A DNA stretch of 32,026 nucleotides from Streptomyces sp. CB01201 (GCF_002803085.1 NZ_NNBJ01000034.1:1-32026); one strand, 5' to 3'. Shown: positions 21,663 to 30,367, counted from the stretch's first letter. Program-made: numbers and translations. Notes: generated by a model from the sequence alone, not told the origin.

Positions 21663-22891
21663 GCGGGCACCTTCGCCTGCACGCGCCACCCCTGCGGGGT
21701 GGGGCCGGCCGTCAAGCCGCCGCCGACCAGCAGCAACCGCTCACGCATGCCGGCCAGACCGTAACCGCCGTCCATCCCCGCTACACGGGGCCATGGGCCG
21801 GCCTCGCCGCCACCGGAGCCGGCGGGCCCGGACAGCACGGTCAGCCTCACCTGGTCCTTTTCGTAGTCCAAAGTGACGGTCAACTCCTGTCCGCGGGCGT
21901 GCTTGGCGGCGTTCGCCAGGGACTCCTGGGCGACTCTCAGCAACGCTAGCCCGACGTCCGGTTCGAGAGCGCGGGGGGTGCCGACCGGTGTGAAGGTCGC
22001 GGGCGCGCCGGAGTCGGTGCGGTGGTCGTGGACCAGCGCGGCGAGGGCCTCCGGCAGGGGCGGGGTGTCCGCACGCAGAACTGCGATCGCGCGGCGGGTC
22101 TCGGTCAGTCCGTCGACGGCGATCCGGCGGGCTTTGTGGACCCGTTCCACCGCCTCTTCGGTGCGCGGCGGATCCGCAGTGAGCAGCGAGTCGGTCACGT
22201 CCAACTGCACCGCCAGGGCACCCAGCGACTGAGCCAGGACGTCGTGGATCTCCCGCGCGACCCGGGTCCGCTCGGCCAGCGCCGCGGCCCGCTGTTCCTC
22301 TTCGTGAACGCGCCGGGTCTGCAGGAGCAGTTGCTCCGCCTGCGCGTGCTGAGTCCCGATGCTGCGCCGGGTCGCGCCGGCGAGCTGACAAGCCAGCAGG
22401 GCGGCGATCCAGGCGGCGACGCGCGCCCATGCCTGCCCGGGGTAGCCGGCCACGATCCCGCCGATCGCCAGAGCCAGGACGTTGGCCGCCAGCACGGCCG
22501 CGCTGACCAGCGTGGACAGGATCGCTCCGGACGACACCGCCGCCATGCCGACGATTGCCGTGGCCAGCATGGCCTTGGGTTCGAGGGTGACCAAAAGGTT
22601 CCCGCTGATCATTGCGACGCCGAGGATAGGCACCGCCAACGCCTCGGGCACCGGAGATCCCGCCCGGAAGCCGGCCGCGCACCACAGAGCCCAGGCGCCG
22701 CTCATCAGCACCACCAGCGCCCAGGTGGTGGCGGACCAGACAAGCCCGTCCGAGAACGGCAGGCCGACCAGCACCAGAGCCAACCCGAGCCCCCGGGGCA
22801 GCACATGCTGCCAGAGGTCAGCACGCGCCAGGATCGGTCGCGGTGGCACGGGGTGCGCCGGCGGCGGCTTGACTTCGGTGGTATCGACCAT
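21659..22891 (-). CDS. NarL-type sensor histidine kinase
   Basis: A 410-residue membrane kinase from ATG 22891. Five or six hydrophobic helices (about 33-170) with very short loops form an N-terminal sensor like those that perceive membrane or small-molecule cues. A coiled-coil linker leads to the HisKA_3 domain with His216 in VAREIHDVLAQSLGAL. The HATPase domain has N-box ESLANAAKHA (323-332) and a G-box near GYGLAGMRERLLLVGGG (in part GYGLAGMRERL). The stop overlaps the regulator start by ATGA. Upstream alternatives exist to 23047 but would run across the divergent gene's promoter. Confidence 0.93.
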   Translation of the reverse strand: MVDTTEVKPPPAHPVPPRPILARADLWQHVLPRGLGLALVLVGLPFSDGLVWSATTWALVVLMSGAWALWCAAGFRAGSPVPEALAVPILGVAMISGNLLVTLEPKAMLATAIVGMAAVSSGAILSTLVSAAVLAANVLALAIGGIVAGYPGQAWARVAAWIAALLACQLAGATRRSIGTQHAQAEQLLLQTRRVHEEEQRAAALAERTRVAREIHDVLAQSLGALAVQLDVTDSLLTADPPRTEEAVERVHKARRIAVDGLTETRRAIAVLRADTPPLPEALAALVHDHRTDSGAPATFTPVGTPRALEPDVGLALLRVAQESLANAAKHARGQELTVTLDYEKDQVRLTVLSGPAGSGGGEAGPWPRVAGMDGGYGLAGMRERLLLVGGGLTAGPTPQGWRVQAKVPA

Positions 22892-23075
22892 GGTTTCAGC
22901 TTGGCATGCACCTCTGCCCCGCAGCCGGGTCGGGGTCCGCCGGCAGGTGGAGAAGGGTGGAGAAGGGTGGAGGTATCCGCGCTCCACCCTCCTCGGCTCC
23001 TCGGCCGACGCCCGGACCATGGCGGTGGTCCGACGCTGTGTGGACAAGAACCCCCTTCACCTATCGGCGGAAACC

Positions 23076-23582
23076 ATGTCCACCTTGCAGAGCGCTCTCC
23101 TCATCAACGTCGTCGTGCTGCTCACGACCCTGCACGCCGACCTCGGCACCAAGGCGGTGAGCCGCGGACGCCTGCTCCGCCCGCTGATCGTCGCGGTGAT
23201 CATCGTCCCCGTGTTCGTCCACACCTTCTTCGACAACGGGATCGGCCTAGCCATCGAAATCTGCGGCCTCGCGGCCGGTGTGTTGTTCGGGCTGGTCGCC
23301 GTCAGCCAGGTCCAGGTTTTCCGGGAGCCGGACGGCCAGGTCGTCGCCCGGGCCGGCCGCGGCTACGCGACGCTTTGGATCGGCCTGATTGTCGCCCGCT
23401 CGGTGTTCTCCATCGGCGCCACCTACTGGTACGAGTCCGAGCTGGGCCGCTTCTTCCTCCGGCACGGCGCCCTGCCTCAGGACATCGCCTCGATCGTCAC
23501 CAACGGGCTGGTGTTCATGGCGATCGCCGCGCTGCTCACCCGCTCGGGAGCGCTGAAGGTCCGCGCCTCCGGGCAGCCCTGA
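23076..23582 (+). CDS. Multi-span membrane protein, DUF1453-like
   Basis: A 168-residue integral membrane protein from ATG 23076. It has about five hydrophobic segments: LLINVVVLLTTLHA, LLRPLIVAVIIVPVFVHTFF, IGLAIEICGLAAGVLFGLVAV, LWIGLIVARSVFSIGATYW and IVTNGLVFMAIAALL, with an RxLLRP loop. This pattern resembles small actinobacterial membrane proteins (CcdC/DUF1453-like) often found next to two-component systems. It is divergent from the kinase gene with ~184 bp between starts, so it may be a target of the regulator. The long upstream open frame is not coding. Confidence 0.72.
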   Translation: MSTLQSALLINVVVLLTTLHADLGTKAVSRGRLLRPLIVAVIIVPVFVHTFFDNGIGLAIEICGLAAGVLFGLVAVSQVQVFREPDGQVVARAGRGYATLWIGLIVARSVFSIGATYWYESELGRFFLRHGALPQDIASIVTNGLVFMAIAALLTRSGALKVRASGQP

Positions 23583-23690
23583 GTCCCGGCCTGCCCCGTG
23601 GCCAGCGGCTGCTTCGTGTTCAACGGGTGCGACTCTCCTCGGGTGAGCTCGCCGGTCAGGCAGTGAGTTCACCCCAGCCGTCCTTGACGA

Positions 23691-23738
23691 CTAACGCCGG
23701 TAGCCGTAGCTTGGCACCCCATAGCTAACGGCGTTAGC
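23691..23738. promoter_or_regulatory. TetR-type operator pair
   Basis: GCTAACGGCGTTAGC (23724-23738) is a 15-bp palindrome around a variable centre, 33 bp before the TetR start; CTAACGCCGGTAG (23691-23703) is an imperfect second copy. Half-sites CTAAC/GTTAG equal those at 2638-2668, so the two regulators may read a common motif. Confidence 0.7.
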
Positions 23739-23771
23739 CGCGTTGATCATTCGCGAAGTGAAGGGGCTGCA

Positions 23772-24356
23772 GTGAGCACTCCCACAGGCGAACCCGGGCG
23801 GCCCGTCATGGCCGACCGTGCGCGGCAGGTCATGGCCGCTGCCCGGCAGTTGCTCGATACTGAAGGGCCGGAGGCGTTGTCCATGCGACGCATTGCCGAG
23901 CGCGTCGGCATCCGGGCGCCTTCTCTGTACAAGCACTTTCCCGACAAGGCCGCTGTCGAGGCGGGGCTCCAAGCACAGGGGATGGTTCGCCTGGCGCAGG
24001 ACATGGAGGCTGCTGAGGCCGAGATCGGCGACGATCCGCCCCTGCTGGTGCTCGCGAGCGCCTATCGGCAGCATGCGCTCGCCAGTCCGCACCTCTACCG
24101 CCTTACCCACACTCGGCCGCTCGCCCGCGCTGCGCTCCCCGAAGGGCTCGAAGACCGCGCGGCGATGCCCCTGGCCCGCGCGGTGCATGGCGACATCGAT
24201 ATCGCGCGGACGTTCTGGGCGTTCGCCCACGGCATGGTCATGCTCGAACTCGACGGCCGATTCCCGCCCGGCGCCGACCTGGATGCCGCATGGCGCACCG
24301 GCTGCGAGGCGTTCGCCCAGGCAATCCGGATCAAGAGCCGGGGAGGCAGCGCATGA
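23772..24356 (+). CDS. TetR/AcrR family transcriptional regulator
   Basis: A 194-residue TetR regulator from GTG 23772, with AAGGGG about 7 nt before it. HTH: MAAARQLLDTEGPEALSMRR, then IAERVGIRAPSLYKHFPDK and AAVEAGL, a recognition helix similar to the other TetR (APxxYxHFPxK). The ligand domain contains LYRLTHTRPLARAALPEGL and FAHGMVMLELDGRFP, the WHG-like C-terminal type. Two palindromic sites upstream suggest autoregulation. A short coupled frame follows (ATGA at 24353-24356), then a DUF4260 gene and lgt on the same strand. Confidence 0.93.
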   Translation: MSTPTGEPGRPVMADRARQVMAAARQLLDTEGPEALSMRRIAERVGIRAPSLYKHFPDKAAVEAGLQAQGMVRLAQDMEAAEAEIGDDPPLLVLASAYRQHALASPHLYRLTHTRPLARAALPEGLEDRAAMPLARAVHGDIDIARTFWAFAHGMVMLELDGRFPPGADLDAAWRTGCEAFAQAIRIKSRGGSA

Positions 24357-24502
24357 CCGCCGTTACCCAGGGGACCCGCTCCCGGGTTCGCCGCCCGCAC
24401 TGCCAGCTACGTACCCGCTGCGGTATGGCGCCTCGCGTTCGCCGCCGGAAGGGTAGCTGGGCTCAGACAAGAGTCTCGTCATCGTCCTCCCGCCGAGAGT
24501 GA
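24353..24502 (+). pseudogene. Short coupled frame, probably a broken gene
   Basis: ATG at 24353 overlaps the TetR stop (ATGA) and is preceded by GGGGAGG, an excellent start signal. The frame gives only 49 Arg-rich residues. In the next frame the same DNA reads RTASYVPAAVWRLAFAAGRV, which looks more like the start of a membrane protein, so a frameshift or deletion has probably destroyed the gene the TetR controls. Confidence 0.4.
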
Positions 24503-24516
24503 GCCGGAGTGATCTT

Positions 24517-24927
24517 GTGACATCCCCTACGGCCCGGGGAGCCACCCGAAGCTCGACCTTGGTTTCCGTCCGCGGCGCCTGGGCACTGTTCGGCGCATTT
24601 CTGTTGTTCTGGCTCGTGTTGGAGATGGTCAACCACGGTGGCGGGACGATTCTGCTGGGGATTGTGGGCGTCTTCGCTCCTGACTTGACGCTCTTCATCG
24701 GGCCGCCGGGGGAACACGAGCCCGGGCAGCTCACCCGCCGCCGGGTGCCCAGTTACAACCTCGTCCACCGGCCGATCGCGCCCGTTCTGTGGCTCGTCGT
24801 CTGCGTTGTGCTGCCCGACCCGCCTGGCACCGCGCTGTTCACCTTGGGGCTCGCCTGGCTGCTGCACATTTCCCTCGACCGCGCGCTCGGCTATGGGCTT
24901 CGCACCGCCGACGGCTGGCAGCGCTGA
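24517..24927 (+). CDS. DUF4260 family membrane protein
   Basis: A 136-residue protein from GTG 24517 (GGAG 9 nt upstream; GTG 24499 in frame is an alternative). It has about four membrane segments, e.g. LFGAFLLFWLVLEMV and ALFTLGLAWLLHISL. The features of DUF4260 are present: FAPDLTLFIG after the second helix, YNLVHRPIAPVLW, and the closing HISLDRALGYGLRTADGW, the family signature (H[IS]..DR.LGYGLK). Function unknown. It lies in line with the TetR gene and may be its target. Confidence 0.85.
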   Translation: MTSPTARGATRSSTLVSVRGAWALFGAFLLFWLVLEMVNHGGGTILLGIVGVFAPDLTLFIGPPGEHEPGQLTRRRVPSYNLVHRPIAPVLWLVVCVVLPDPPGTALFTLGLAWLLHISLDRALGYGLRTADGWQR

Positions 24928-25002
24928 GCGATGGCCGAACGGCCCGCGCCTTCGGGGCGTGGCACCCGATGCCCTCCACGACCTCGACCAAGGCTCTCGA
25001 TT

Positions 25003-25895
25003 ATGGATCTCGCTTACCTTCCCAGCCCTTCAACCGGGGTACTGCACTCGGCCCGGTGCCGTTGAGGGCGTACGCCTTCTGCATCATCCTCGGCGTGTTC
25101 GTGGCCGTCTGGCTCGGCAACCGGCGCTGGGTCGCACGGGGCGGGGACCGGGGCGTCATCGCCGACATCACCATCTGGGCCGTGCCGTTCGGCCTCGTGG
25201 GCGGACGGCTGTACCACGTGCTCACCAGCCCCGACGCGTACTTCGGCAACCACGGCGAGCCAATCCGGGCTCTGTACGTGTGGGAGGGCGGGCTCGGTAT
25301 CTGGGGCGCCATCGCACTGGGCGGCCTGGGCGCGTGGATCGGCTGCCGTCGCCGCTGCATCCCCCTTCCCGCCTTCGCGGACGCCATCGCCCCGGGCATC
25401 GCCGTGGCCCAGGCGATCGGCCGCTGGGGCAACTGGTTCAACCAGGAGCTCTACGGCCGCCCCACCACGCTCCCTTGGGGCCTGGAGATCGACCGCGCAC
25501 ACCGCCCATTCGGAATGCTCGACATTGCGACGTATCACCCCACCTTCCTCTACGAGTCACTCTGGGACATAGGCGTAGCCGCACTGGTCCTCTGGGCGGC
25601 CCGGCGGTTCGCACTCGGCCACGGCCGGGCCTTCGCCCTGTATGCCGCTGCCTACACGGCCGGCCGATTCTGGACGGAGTACCTGCGCATCGACGAGGCC
25701 CACACGTTCCTCGGCCTGCGCCTGAACGACTGGACCTCCGTCGTGGTCTTGCTCGGCGCGATCGCCTACCTCGTCGTTTCGGCCCGCCGCCTCCCCGGCA
25801 TCGAGGACGTGTCGCGGCCCCAGAGCGAGGGCGTTGACGATGCCGTGTTCGCGAGCCGCGCGGACGTCGTGGACGGCGCCGGGCAAGGCTGGTGA
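25003..25895 (+). CDS. lgt: Prolipoprotein diacylglyceryl transferase, frameshifted, 3' end altered
   Basis: Lgt transfers diacylglycerol from phosphatidylglycerol to the lipobox Cys in the cytoplasmic membrane. The natural start is ATG 25003 (MDLAYLPSPSTGVLH, AAGG upstream), but one base is missing near 25047 and the body (LGPVPLRAYAFCIILGVF onward) is in another frame. A product could still start at GTG 25056 or at ATG 24969 in the body frame. Seven helices and the signature GRWGNWFNQELYGRP are present, with HPTFLYESLWD. From about 25815 the frame runs into an IS relic, so the native C-terminal tail is lost. It is probably a second, accessory lgt copy. Confidence 0.85.
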
Positions 25896-26340
25896 CGCCC
25901 AGAGCAGCCGGCCGAAGGGATCGGCGAGGATCCGCACGTTCATGCCGTCCCTCTTGTGCTTCCCCGAGTAGTAAAGCCGGTCCTCGGCGATCCTTGGTTG
26001 ATCGGTAGCAGGGTCCCGTCCAGCAGCATGAACGCCTTCGAAGACCCTGTCCGGTCCGTCTCTTCACGGGTCGGAGCGAGAGTGGCTAGAACCTCGACGG
26101 CCTCGGTGATGTACCGGTACGCGGTCGTGGTCCCAATGCGCGGTCCCAATGCCGAACCCAGCCGCGAGTTGGGCATACGGGTGGCCGTTGGGGAGATGGG
26201 TGAGCCTGAGCAGAGCCTGCCCCGGCACTCAGGCGCCGCCAGCGGGTACCAAACTCCCGGCGGTGCTGGCGGAGCTTGGCGGACAGGAAGCGCAGGGCAG
26301 AACTGGACACGTCCACACCTGACGGGTAGACAATCGTAGG
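25816..26340 (-). pseudogene. IS5-family transposase remnant inserted into lgt
   Basis: In pieces on the minus strand: VYPSGVDVSSSALRFLSAKL (N-terminus), GIGTTTAYRYITEAVEVLA written as TTTAYRYITEAVEVLA, LLDGTLLPI with the first Asp, then MNVRILADPFGRLLWASPAL and HDVRAAREHGIVNAL. The pieces are spread over several frames, and the C-terminal third with the last catalytic residues is missing at 25816. It is a relative of the copy at 26517-27273, placed head to head with it. Confidence 0.78.
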
Positions 26341-26393
26341 AAGCCTCTGGTGGAGACGGATTTCTCGGTCGAAAACCCACCTATCAGAGGCTT

Positions 26394-27292
26394 CACTGAG
26401 CCCTTTTCAACCTGCCGGTGAGGCTGTGGTGTTGGTCGGTGTGGGCTGTACGGAACGACGAAGCTCCTGGTAGACGGGTTCTCGACCAAGATCATCCGTG
26501 CCGCCAGGAGCTTCGCGTGCTTGTCTACCCGTCCTCGATTGATCTGTCCAGCCGCAGCCTGCAGCACCTGACACATAGGCTCGCTGTTCGGCGACGGGAG
26601 ATCGGTACGCGGTGGAGACGACTGCCCGCCGGTCGTCAGGCCCTGCTCGCCCTGGCCCACCTTCGGTGCGGCGACACCTACGCCCAGCTTGCCGCCGGAT
26701 TCAGGATCGGCATCGCGACCGTCTACCGGTACATATGCGAGGCCATCGAAGTCCTGGCCGCTCGCGCACCGACCCTGGCCGCGGCGATGGAGACGGCCCG
26801 GACGAAAGCCTTCGTATCCTGGACGGCACGCTGTTGCCGATCGACCGGATCGCCGCCGACACCCCCCCTACTACTCGGGAAAACACAAGCGGCACGGCAT
26901 GAACGTCCAGCTCCTCACCGACCCGTTCGGCCAACTGCTCTGGGCGTCACCAGCCCTGCCCGGAGCCACCCACGACCTGACCGCGGCCCGAAGCCATCTC
27001 ATCGTCGACACACTCGCCGCCGTGGGCCTGAAGTGCTGGGCGGACAGGGCCTACCAAGGCGCCGGTCGCCACATCCGAGTGCCCTTCCGGGGCCGCCGGC
27101 TCAAGCGATGGAAACGACGGCACAACAGCAGCCACGCCAAGATCCGCTGCGTCGGCGAGCAGGCCATGGCCGTGCTGAAGGGCTGGCGCCTCCTGCGGAA
27201 GCTCCGCTGCAGCACCAACCGGATCACCGACATCGTGAAGGCAGTCCTCGTCCTCCACCACGCCTCAACATGAGGTTGGAAAAGGCTCACTG
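26394..27292 (+). mobile_element. IS5-family insertion sequence, ~900 bp
   Basis: Left end CACTGAGCCCTTTTCAACCT (26394-26413); right end read on the minus strand from 27292 CAGTGAGCCTTTTCCAACCT, 17 of 20 identical. It holds one transposase gene with two frameshifts. No clear target duplication could be assigned because the left flank is another IS relic. Confidence 0.72.
26517..27273 (+). pseudogene. IS5-family transposase with two frameshifts
   Basis: Starts GTG 26517 (VLVYPSSIDLSSRSLQHL). HTH_Tnp_4-type segment LRCGDTYAQLAAGFRIGIAT then VYRYICEAIEVLA. The frame breaks near 26813 (KAFV / ILDGTLLPIDRIAADTP) and again in the C7 run at about 26872 (into YYSGKHKRHGMNVQLLTDPF). Both are -1 changes. 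The DDE triad is readable across frames: LDGTLLP, CWADRAYQGAG, CVGEQAMAVLKGW. Ends LVLHHAST. Either decayed or affected by base-calling errors in homopolymers; programmed shifting at both sites is unlikely. Confidence 0.8.
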
Positions 27293-27323
27293 TCTGTCAG
27301 CCCAACTGCTCGCCTCACCTGGC

Positions 27324-27343
27324 AGGTTGGCAAGACCTCACTG
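27324..27343 (-). repeat. Diverged IS5 right-end copy
   Basis: AGGTTGGCAAGACCTCACTG matches the IS right end at 27273-27292 in 16 of 20 positions and the same orientation. No transposase adjoins it. Confidence 0.45.
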
Positions 27344-27377
27344 CGCCCTGTGCATGTGACGCTCGTAGAATCCCAGC

Positions 27378-27593
27378 ATGCCCTCCCCGACAGCCCGACG
27401 CCCCTTGCTCATTGCTCTGCTGGTCGCGGGACTGGCCGCATTCGGCTACTACGCTCTGCAGCCCGTACGGGAAGCCTGCACGCTTACCTCTGAGCCGTAT
27501 GGCTCCACCTTCACCCCAAACAGCTCCCACACCTCCGGCAGTGGCCGGTGCGGCGAAGAGCGCACGCGCTTCATGGCCTGGCTCGATGGATAG
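27378..27593 (+). CDS. Small exported or membrane-anchored protein
   Basis: A 71-residue frame from ATG 27378. MPSPTARRPLLIALLVAGLAAFGYYAL is split here as a basic MPSPTARRP leader and a hydrophobic LLIALLVAGLAAFGYYAL helix, a typical N-terminal anchor or signal. The remainder is Ser/Thr-rich with two Cys (EACTLT and GRCGEERTRF) that could form a disulfide. No clear ribosome site. It lies between two IS end copies. Function unknown. Confidence 0.5.
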   Translation: MPSPTARRPLLIALLVAGLAAFGYYALQPVREACTLTSEPYGSTFTPNSSHTSGSGRCGEERTRFMAWLDG

Positions 27594-27753
27594 GCACACC
27601 CACCGGATGAGATCGACCACCTCCGGAAGCCGATGCAAGCCGCTGCCTGGCAGCCGCTGCGTTGACCCGATGGCGGGTCAGGCCCCTGTTCAACCGCGTT
27701 TTGGAAGGTGGCCTGCCACTCGATGCGAGCAGTACGGGGCAAGCTGACTGGTC

Positions 27754-27773
27754 AAGTTAGAAAAGGCTCACTG
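27754..27773 (-). repeat. Solo IS5 right-end copy
   Basis: AAGTTAGAAAAGGCTCACTG, 18 of 20 identical to the IS right end at 27273-27292, same orientation, no transposase: a solo end left by an earlier insertion. Confidence 0.55.
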
Positions 27774-27833
27774 CCTGACCCGAGTTCTGCGCCAGAGTAA
27801 CGGGGCATGGGCGCGCTTGGGGTGGAGAGCTGC

Positions 27834-27938
27834 TCAGCCGTTGCTCCAGTCAAGGCCGCAGATGCGGTCTGGGACGGGCATGCCGAGGTTGCCCAGGCGC
27901 TGATCGCAAGCGTCCTTGAGACCGCGGTGAGGACCCAT
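27834..27938 (-). pseudogene. C-terminal gene scrap
   Basis: The minus frame GLKDACDQRLGNLGMPVPDR then ICGLDWSNG and a stop has GC-rich third positions and looks like the end of a real protein. No upstream continuation is found. Unknown origin. The rest of 27594-28130 holds only IS ends and no supportable gene. Confidence 0.3.
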
Positions 27939-28135
27939 GCCAGAGCCTGGATCAGGCGTACGTTCCCTTGGCCGAATACATGAGGAGCACTGGGGACCGC
28001 ACATCACAGCACCCTCGCCAGCTCGACGAACGGACCGGGTTCAAAGGCCAGAACATCAGCGGGCAGAGGACACCGTGCAGCGTTCACGTTGCCCCGCCGC
28101 CAAAGGGCGAATCACCCCGCCGGGAGCGGAGACGT

Positions 28136-28155
28136 GCCCGGCCGCGCGGCCGGGC
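28136..28155 (-). terminator. GC-rich perfect palindrome after a minus-strand frame
   Basis: GCCCGGCCGC/GCGGCCGGGC is a 20-bp perfect palindrome immediately downstream of the minus-strand stop at 28155-28157. It could act as a terminator, though no T-tract follows. Confidence 0.4.
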
Positions 28156-28600
28156 TACCAGCGGCGTAGGTCCGTGGTGAGTTCGCGGTGCCACTCGGTG
28201 CGACGCTGCACGTACACATCGGGCACCGCACCGAGCGCGACGCCCTGGTCCGTGATCCGGTAGGTGAACCAGTGGGCCAGGACCAGGGCGGCATGGTCCA
28301 TCCGCTCCCACGTCTCGCCCGCCGGCGGGACGGAACCGAGCACGGGTCACGAACTACATGGGCAGCAGGGCGCGGTCGCGGACCGCGTCGGCCAGACGGC
28401 CGCACAACAGCCACTTCAGCCTCCGCTCAGCTTTGTCGCCCTGCTCGATCAGCGACGCCTTCGCATGCCGCAGAGTGTCGTCCAGGGCCAGTGCGGCCCG
28501 CTCGGCCCGGGCGGTGTCGGCCAGCTTCTGAGCCCGCTGATACGCAATGATCGAGCGGACAGCCTTACGACCGCCGTGCGTCGAGGAGCGGAGACACGCC
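28155..28600 (-). pseudogene. Broken uncharacterised gene
   Basis: Two neighbouring minus-strand frames look coding: SIIAYQRAQKLADTARAERA, TLRHAKASLIEQGDKAERRL and WLLCGRLADAVRDRALLPM ending at 28354, and then MDHAALVLAHWFTYRITDQG, PDVYVQRRTEWHRELTTDL ending at 28155. Together they may be one helical protein split by a stop and frame change at about 28350, or two small coupled genes. No family recognised. Confidence 0.4.
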
Positions 28601-28618
28601 GTGGATGAGACAGCACGA

Positions 28619-28825
28619 ATGACCGGCGGCCCACTGGACGGGCAGACCGTAGAGCTCCAACCCAGCCCAGGAGCACAACGGGGAATACGGCGGCCTGTCC
28701 GGCGGGGGACACCAGCCCCGGTGCCCCCGCCTACGTGCGCGACAAACTCGGCCAGGGGGTCTGGCACGGTAAACCCTGGCCATCGACTGAGCATGCCCGC
28801 CGCGCCGCGCTTCGCCCATGCCGTT
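28619..28825 (+). pseudogene. Small uncharacterised gene with a frameshift
   Basis: ATG 28619 gives MTGGPLDGQTVELQPSPG, a start style common in actinobacterial phage or plasmid small proteins. From about 28705 the next frame takes over (GDTSPGAPAYVRDKLGQGVW then HGKPWPSTEHARRAALRPCR and stop). One -1 change joins them. Function unknown. Confidence 0.35.
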
Positions 28826-28829
28826 AATC

Positions 28830-29222
28830 CCCGTTACGGCGTCAGGCTCTGTCCGCGGCACCGGTCGCTCGGAACTCCTGGGTCATCAAGTGCGCGATGC
28901 GCACGTCGTGAGGCCAGGGCACATCTTTCCCGTGCATCCGTCTCGCGGGGGGAGCACCTGATATGTGTGCCGGGACAGGGACACAACTACACCCTGCTGA
29001 GACCGTGTTCGGGCATTCCGTGTCAGGGGTCCTCACTTCGGCGAGGAACGAACCCTGACATTTGAGGACTTGAGCCTACTACGGCATGCCCCATCGCGCG
29101 TGCCGCTGTCGGCAGGTCGGGCCGTTGGCCCTATGAGGGTGAAGAGGTGGTTGCAGGGCTGCACCTTCCATGTGTAAAGGGCCAGTTGGAAGGTGGCTCC
29201 CGGTTGTCGTGGCGCCGTGTGG
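28830..29222. other. Intergenic stretch with one gene scrap
   Basis: A minus-strand scrap at 28842-28937 reads MHGKDVPWPHDVRIAHLM then TQEFRATGAADRA and a stop; it looks like the end of an unknown gene. From 28938 to 29222 I see nothing supportable. Confidence 0.35.
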
Positions 29223-30260
29223 TCAGACGTGGTGTGTGTGGAGGCCGAGTGTGATGTGTGGGGCGAGTGCTGTGAGGAAGTCGGGTGCGTCGAAGAGCTC
29301 GCCGGCGGATGCGACGCCCGTGGTCTCGATATGGCCGGTCAGGACACGTTCCAGGGCCTCGACCACGAGTGGTGCGGTGACGGCGTAGATGTCCTGGCCG
29401 CTCGCCGTGGCCCGGCGTTCGGTGCGGCCGGAGCGGACGACGGCGTCCACGAGGAAGGTCTGGTCGGAGCGGCCGCTCGCGTCGGTGGCGGTCGGGGCCG
29501 GGGTGTCGGCGGATGCGATGTCGCGGACCGCCCCGGTGGTCATGTAGGTGGTCACGTCGGGGATGGACAGGTGCTGGGGGACGGTGACGACATCGGCCAT
29601 CGTGAACTCCTCGATCACTTCCCGGACGCCCAGGGGTTCGGGGAAGGTCCACTCCAGGGTGGGTGCGGCGTCGGTGAGGCGCTCCCACTGCCCGCCGCGG
29701 TAGCGCAGGCGGGCCTCGCCGCGCCGCTCGCGGGAGACCGCTCCGGACCGGCGGGTGCCGGCGGTGGGCTGCCAGCTGCTGAGCGCGTAGGCGATGTGGG
29801 CCTCGTCGGCCGCTGCCCAGTCTCCCATCGCGGCGGTGGCCAGCAGGTCGCCGAGACCGCCGAAGAAGGCCATGGCCGGGACGATGATCGCCCCCGCCTC
29901 GTGCGCCCGCTCGCGGTAGTCGGCGAAGGTGTCCAGATTGGCCTCCAGTTCGGCGGCCACGTCCAGGTACGGGATCCGCGAGCGGAGCGCGGCTTCGATC
30001 ACCGGGCCGGTGGTCGTCGCGAAGGGGCCGGCGCAGATGATGACCGCTGCCGTCCCTTCCAGGGCCCGGTCCAGCGAGCCCGCGTCCTCGACCGCCGCCA
30101 CGCGGGGTTCAAGCCCGTACGCGTCGGAAAGCTGCTTGAGTGCCCGGGGATTGCGTCCGGAGGGCGCCGGGGCGAATCCGCGTGCCGCGAGCTCCGCGAC
30201 CACGAACCGCCCGGTGTGACCGTACGCACCGAACACCGCCACCCGCTGACCCAACCCCAT
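29223..30260 (-). CDS. Saccharopine dehydrogenase-like NAD(P)-binding protein
   Basis: A 345-residue oxidoreductase from ATG 30260, GGGGAG 8 nt upstream. The Rossmann fold is clear: QRVAVFGAYGHTGRFVVAEL at the N-terminus, R36 region SGRNPRALKQL, then AAVIICAGPF and YLDVAAELEANL. This is the Sacchrp_dh_NADP pattern of the large saccharopine dehydrogenase/trans-acting enoyl reductase family, mostly of unknown substrate. The C-terminal half has a split beta-sheet domain. It is divergent from the GlxA/AraC regulator with 107 bp between starts, a layout that suggests control by it. Confidence 0.9.
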   Translation of the reverse strand: MGLGQRVAVFGAYGHTGRFVVAELAARGFAPAPSGRNPRALKQLSDAYGLEPRVAAVEDAGSLDRALEGTAAVIICAGPFATTTGPVIEAALRSRIPYLDVAAELEANLDTFADYRERAHEAGAIIVPAMAFFGGLGDLLATAAMGDWAAADEAHIAYALSSWQPTAGTRRSGAVSRERRGEARLRYRGGQWERLTDAAPTLEWTFPEPLGVREVIEEFTMADVVTVPQHLSIPDVTTYMTTGAVRDIASADTPAPTATDASGRSDQTFLVDAVVRSGRTERRATASGQDIYAVTAPLVVEALERVLTGHIETTGVASAGELFDAPDFLTALAPHITLGLHTHHV

Positions 30261-30367
30261 GGCACCGCTCCCCTACCTGCGGACTCCCGCTGCGGCGACG
30301 ATCCGCCGCAGCCCGACACCCTCATCCTGTCCGCACGACGGCACCTTCTGCGAGCGTCGGAAATGAC

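Noticed and set aside
22022..23728. 568-codon plus-strand frame over the kinase gene
   Set aside because: Antisense to the histidine kinase; only the separate frame from 23076 has membrane-protein features.
26800..26880. Programmed ribosomal frameshifting in the IS5 transposase
   Set aside because: Two -1 shifts within 60 bases, one without a slippery sequence, fit decay or sequencing error better than a programmed site.
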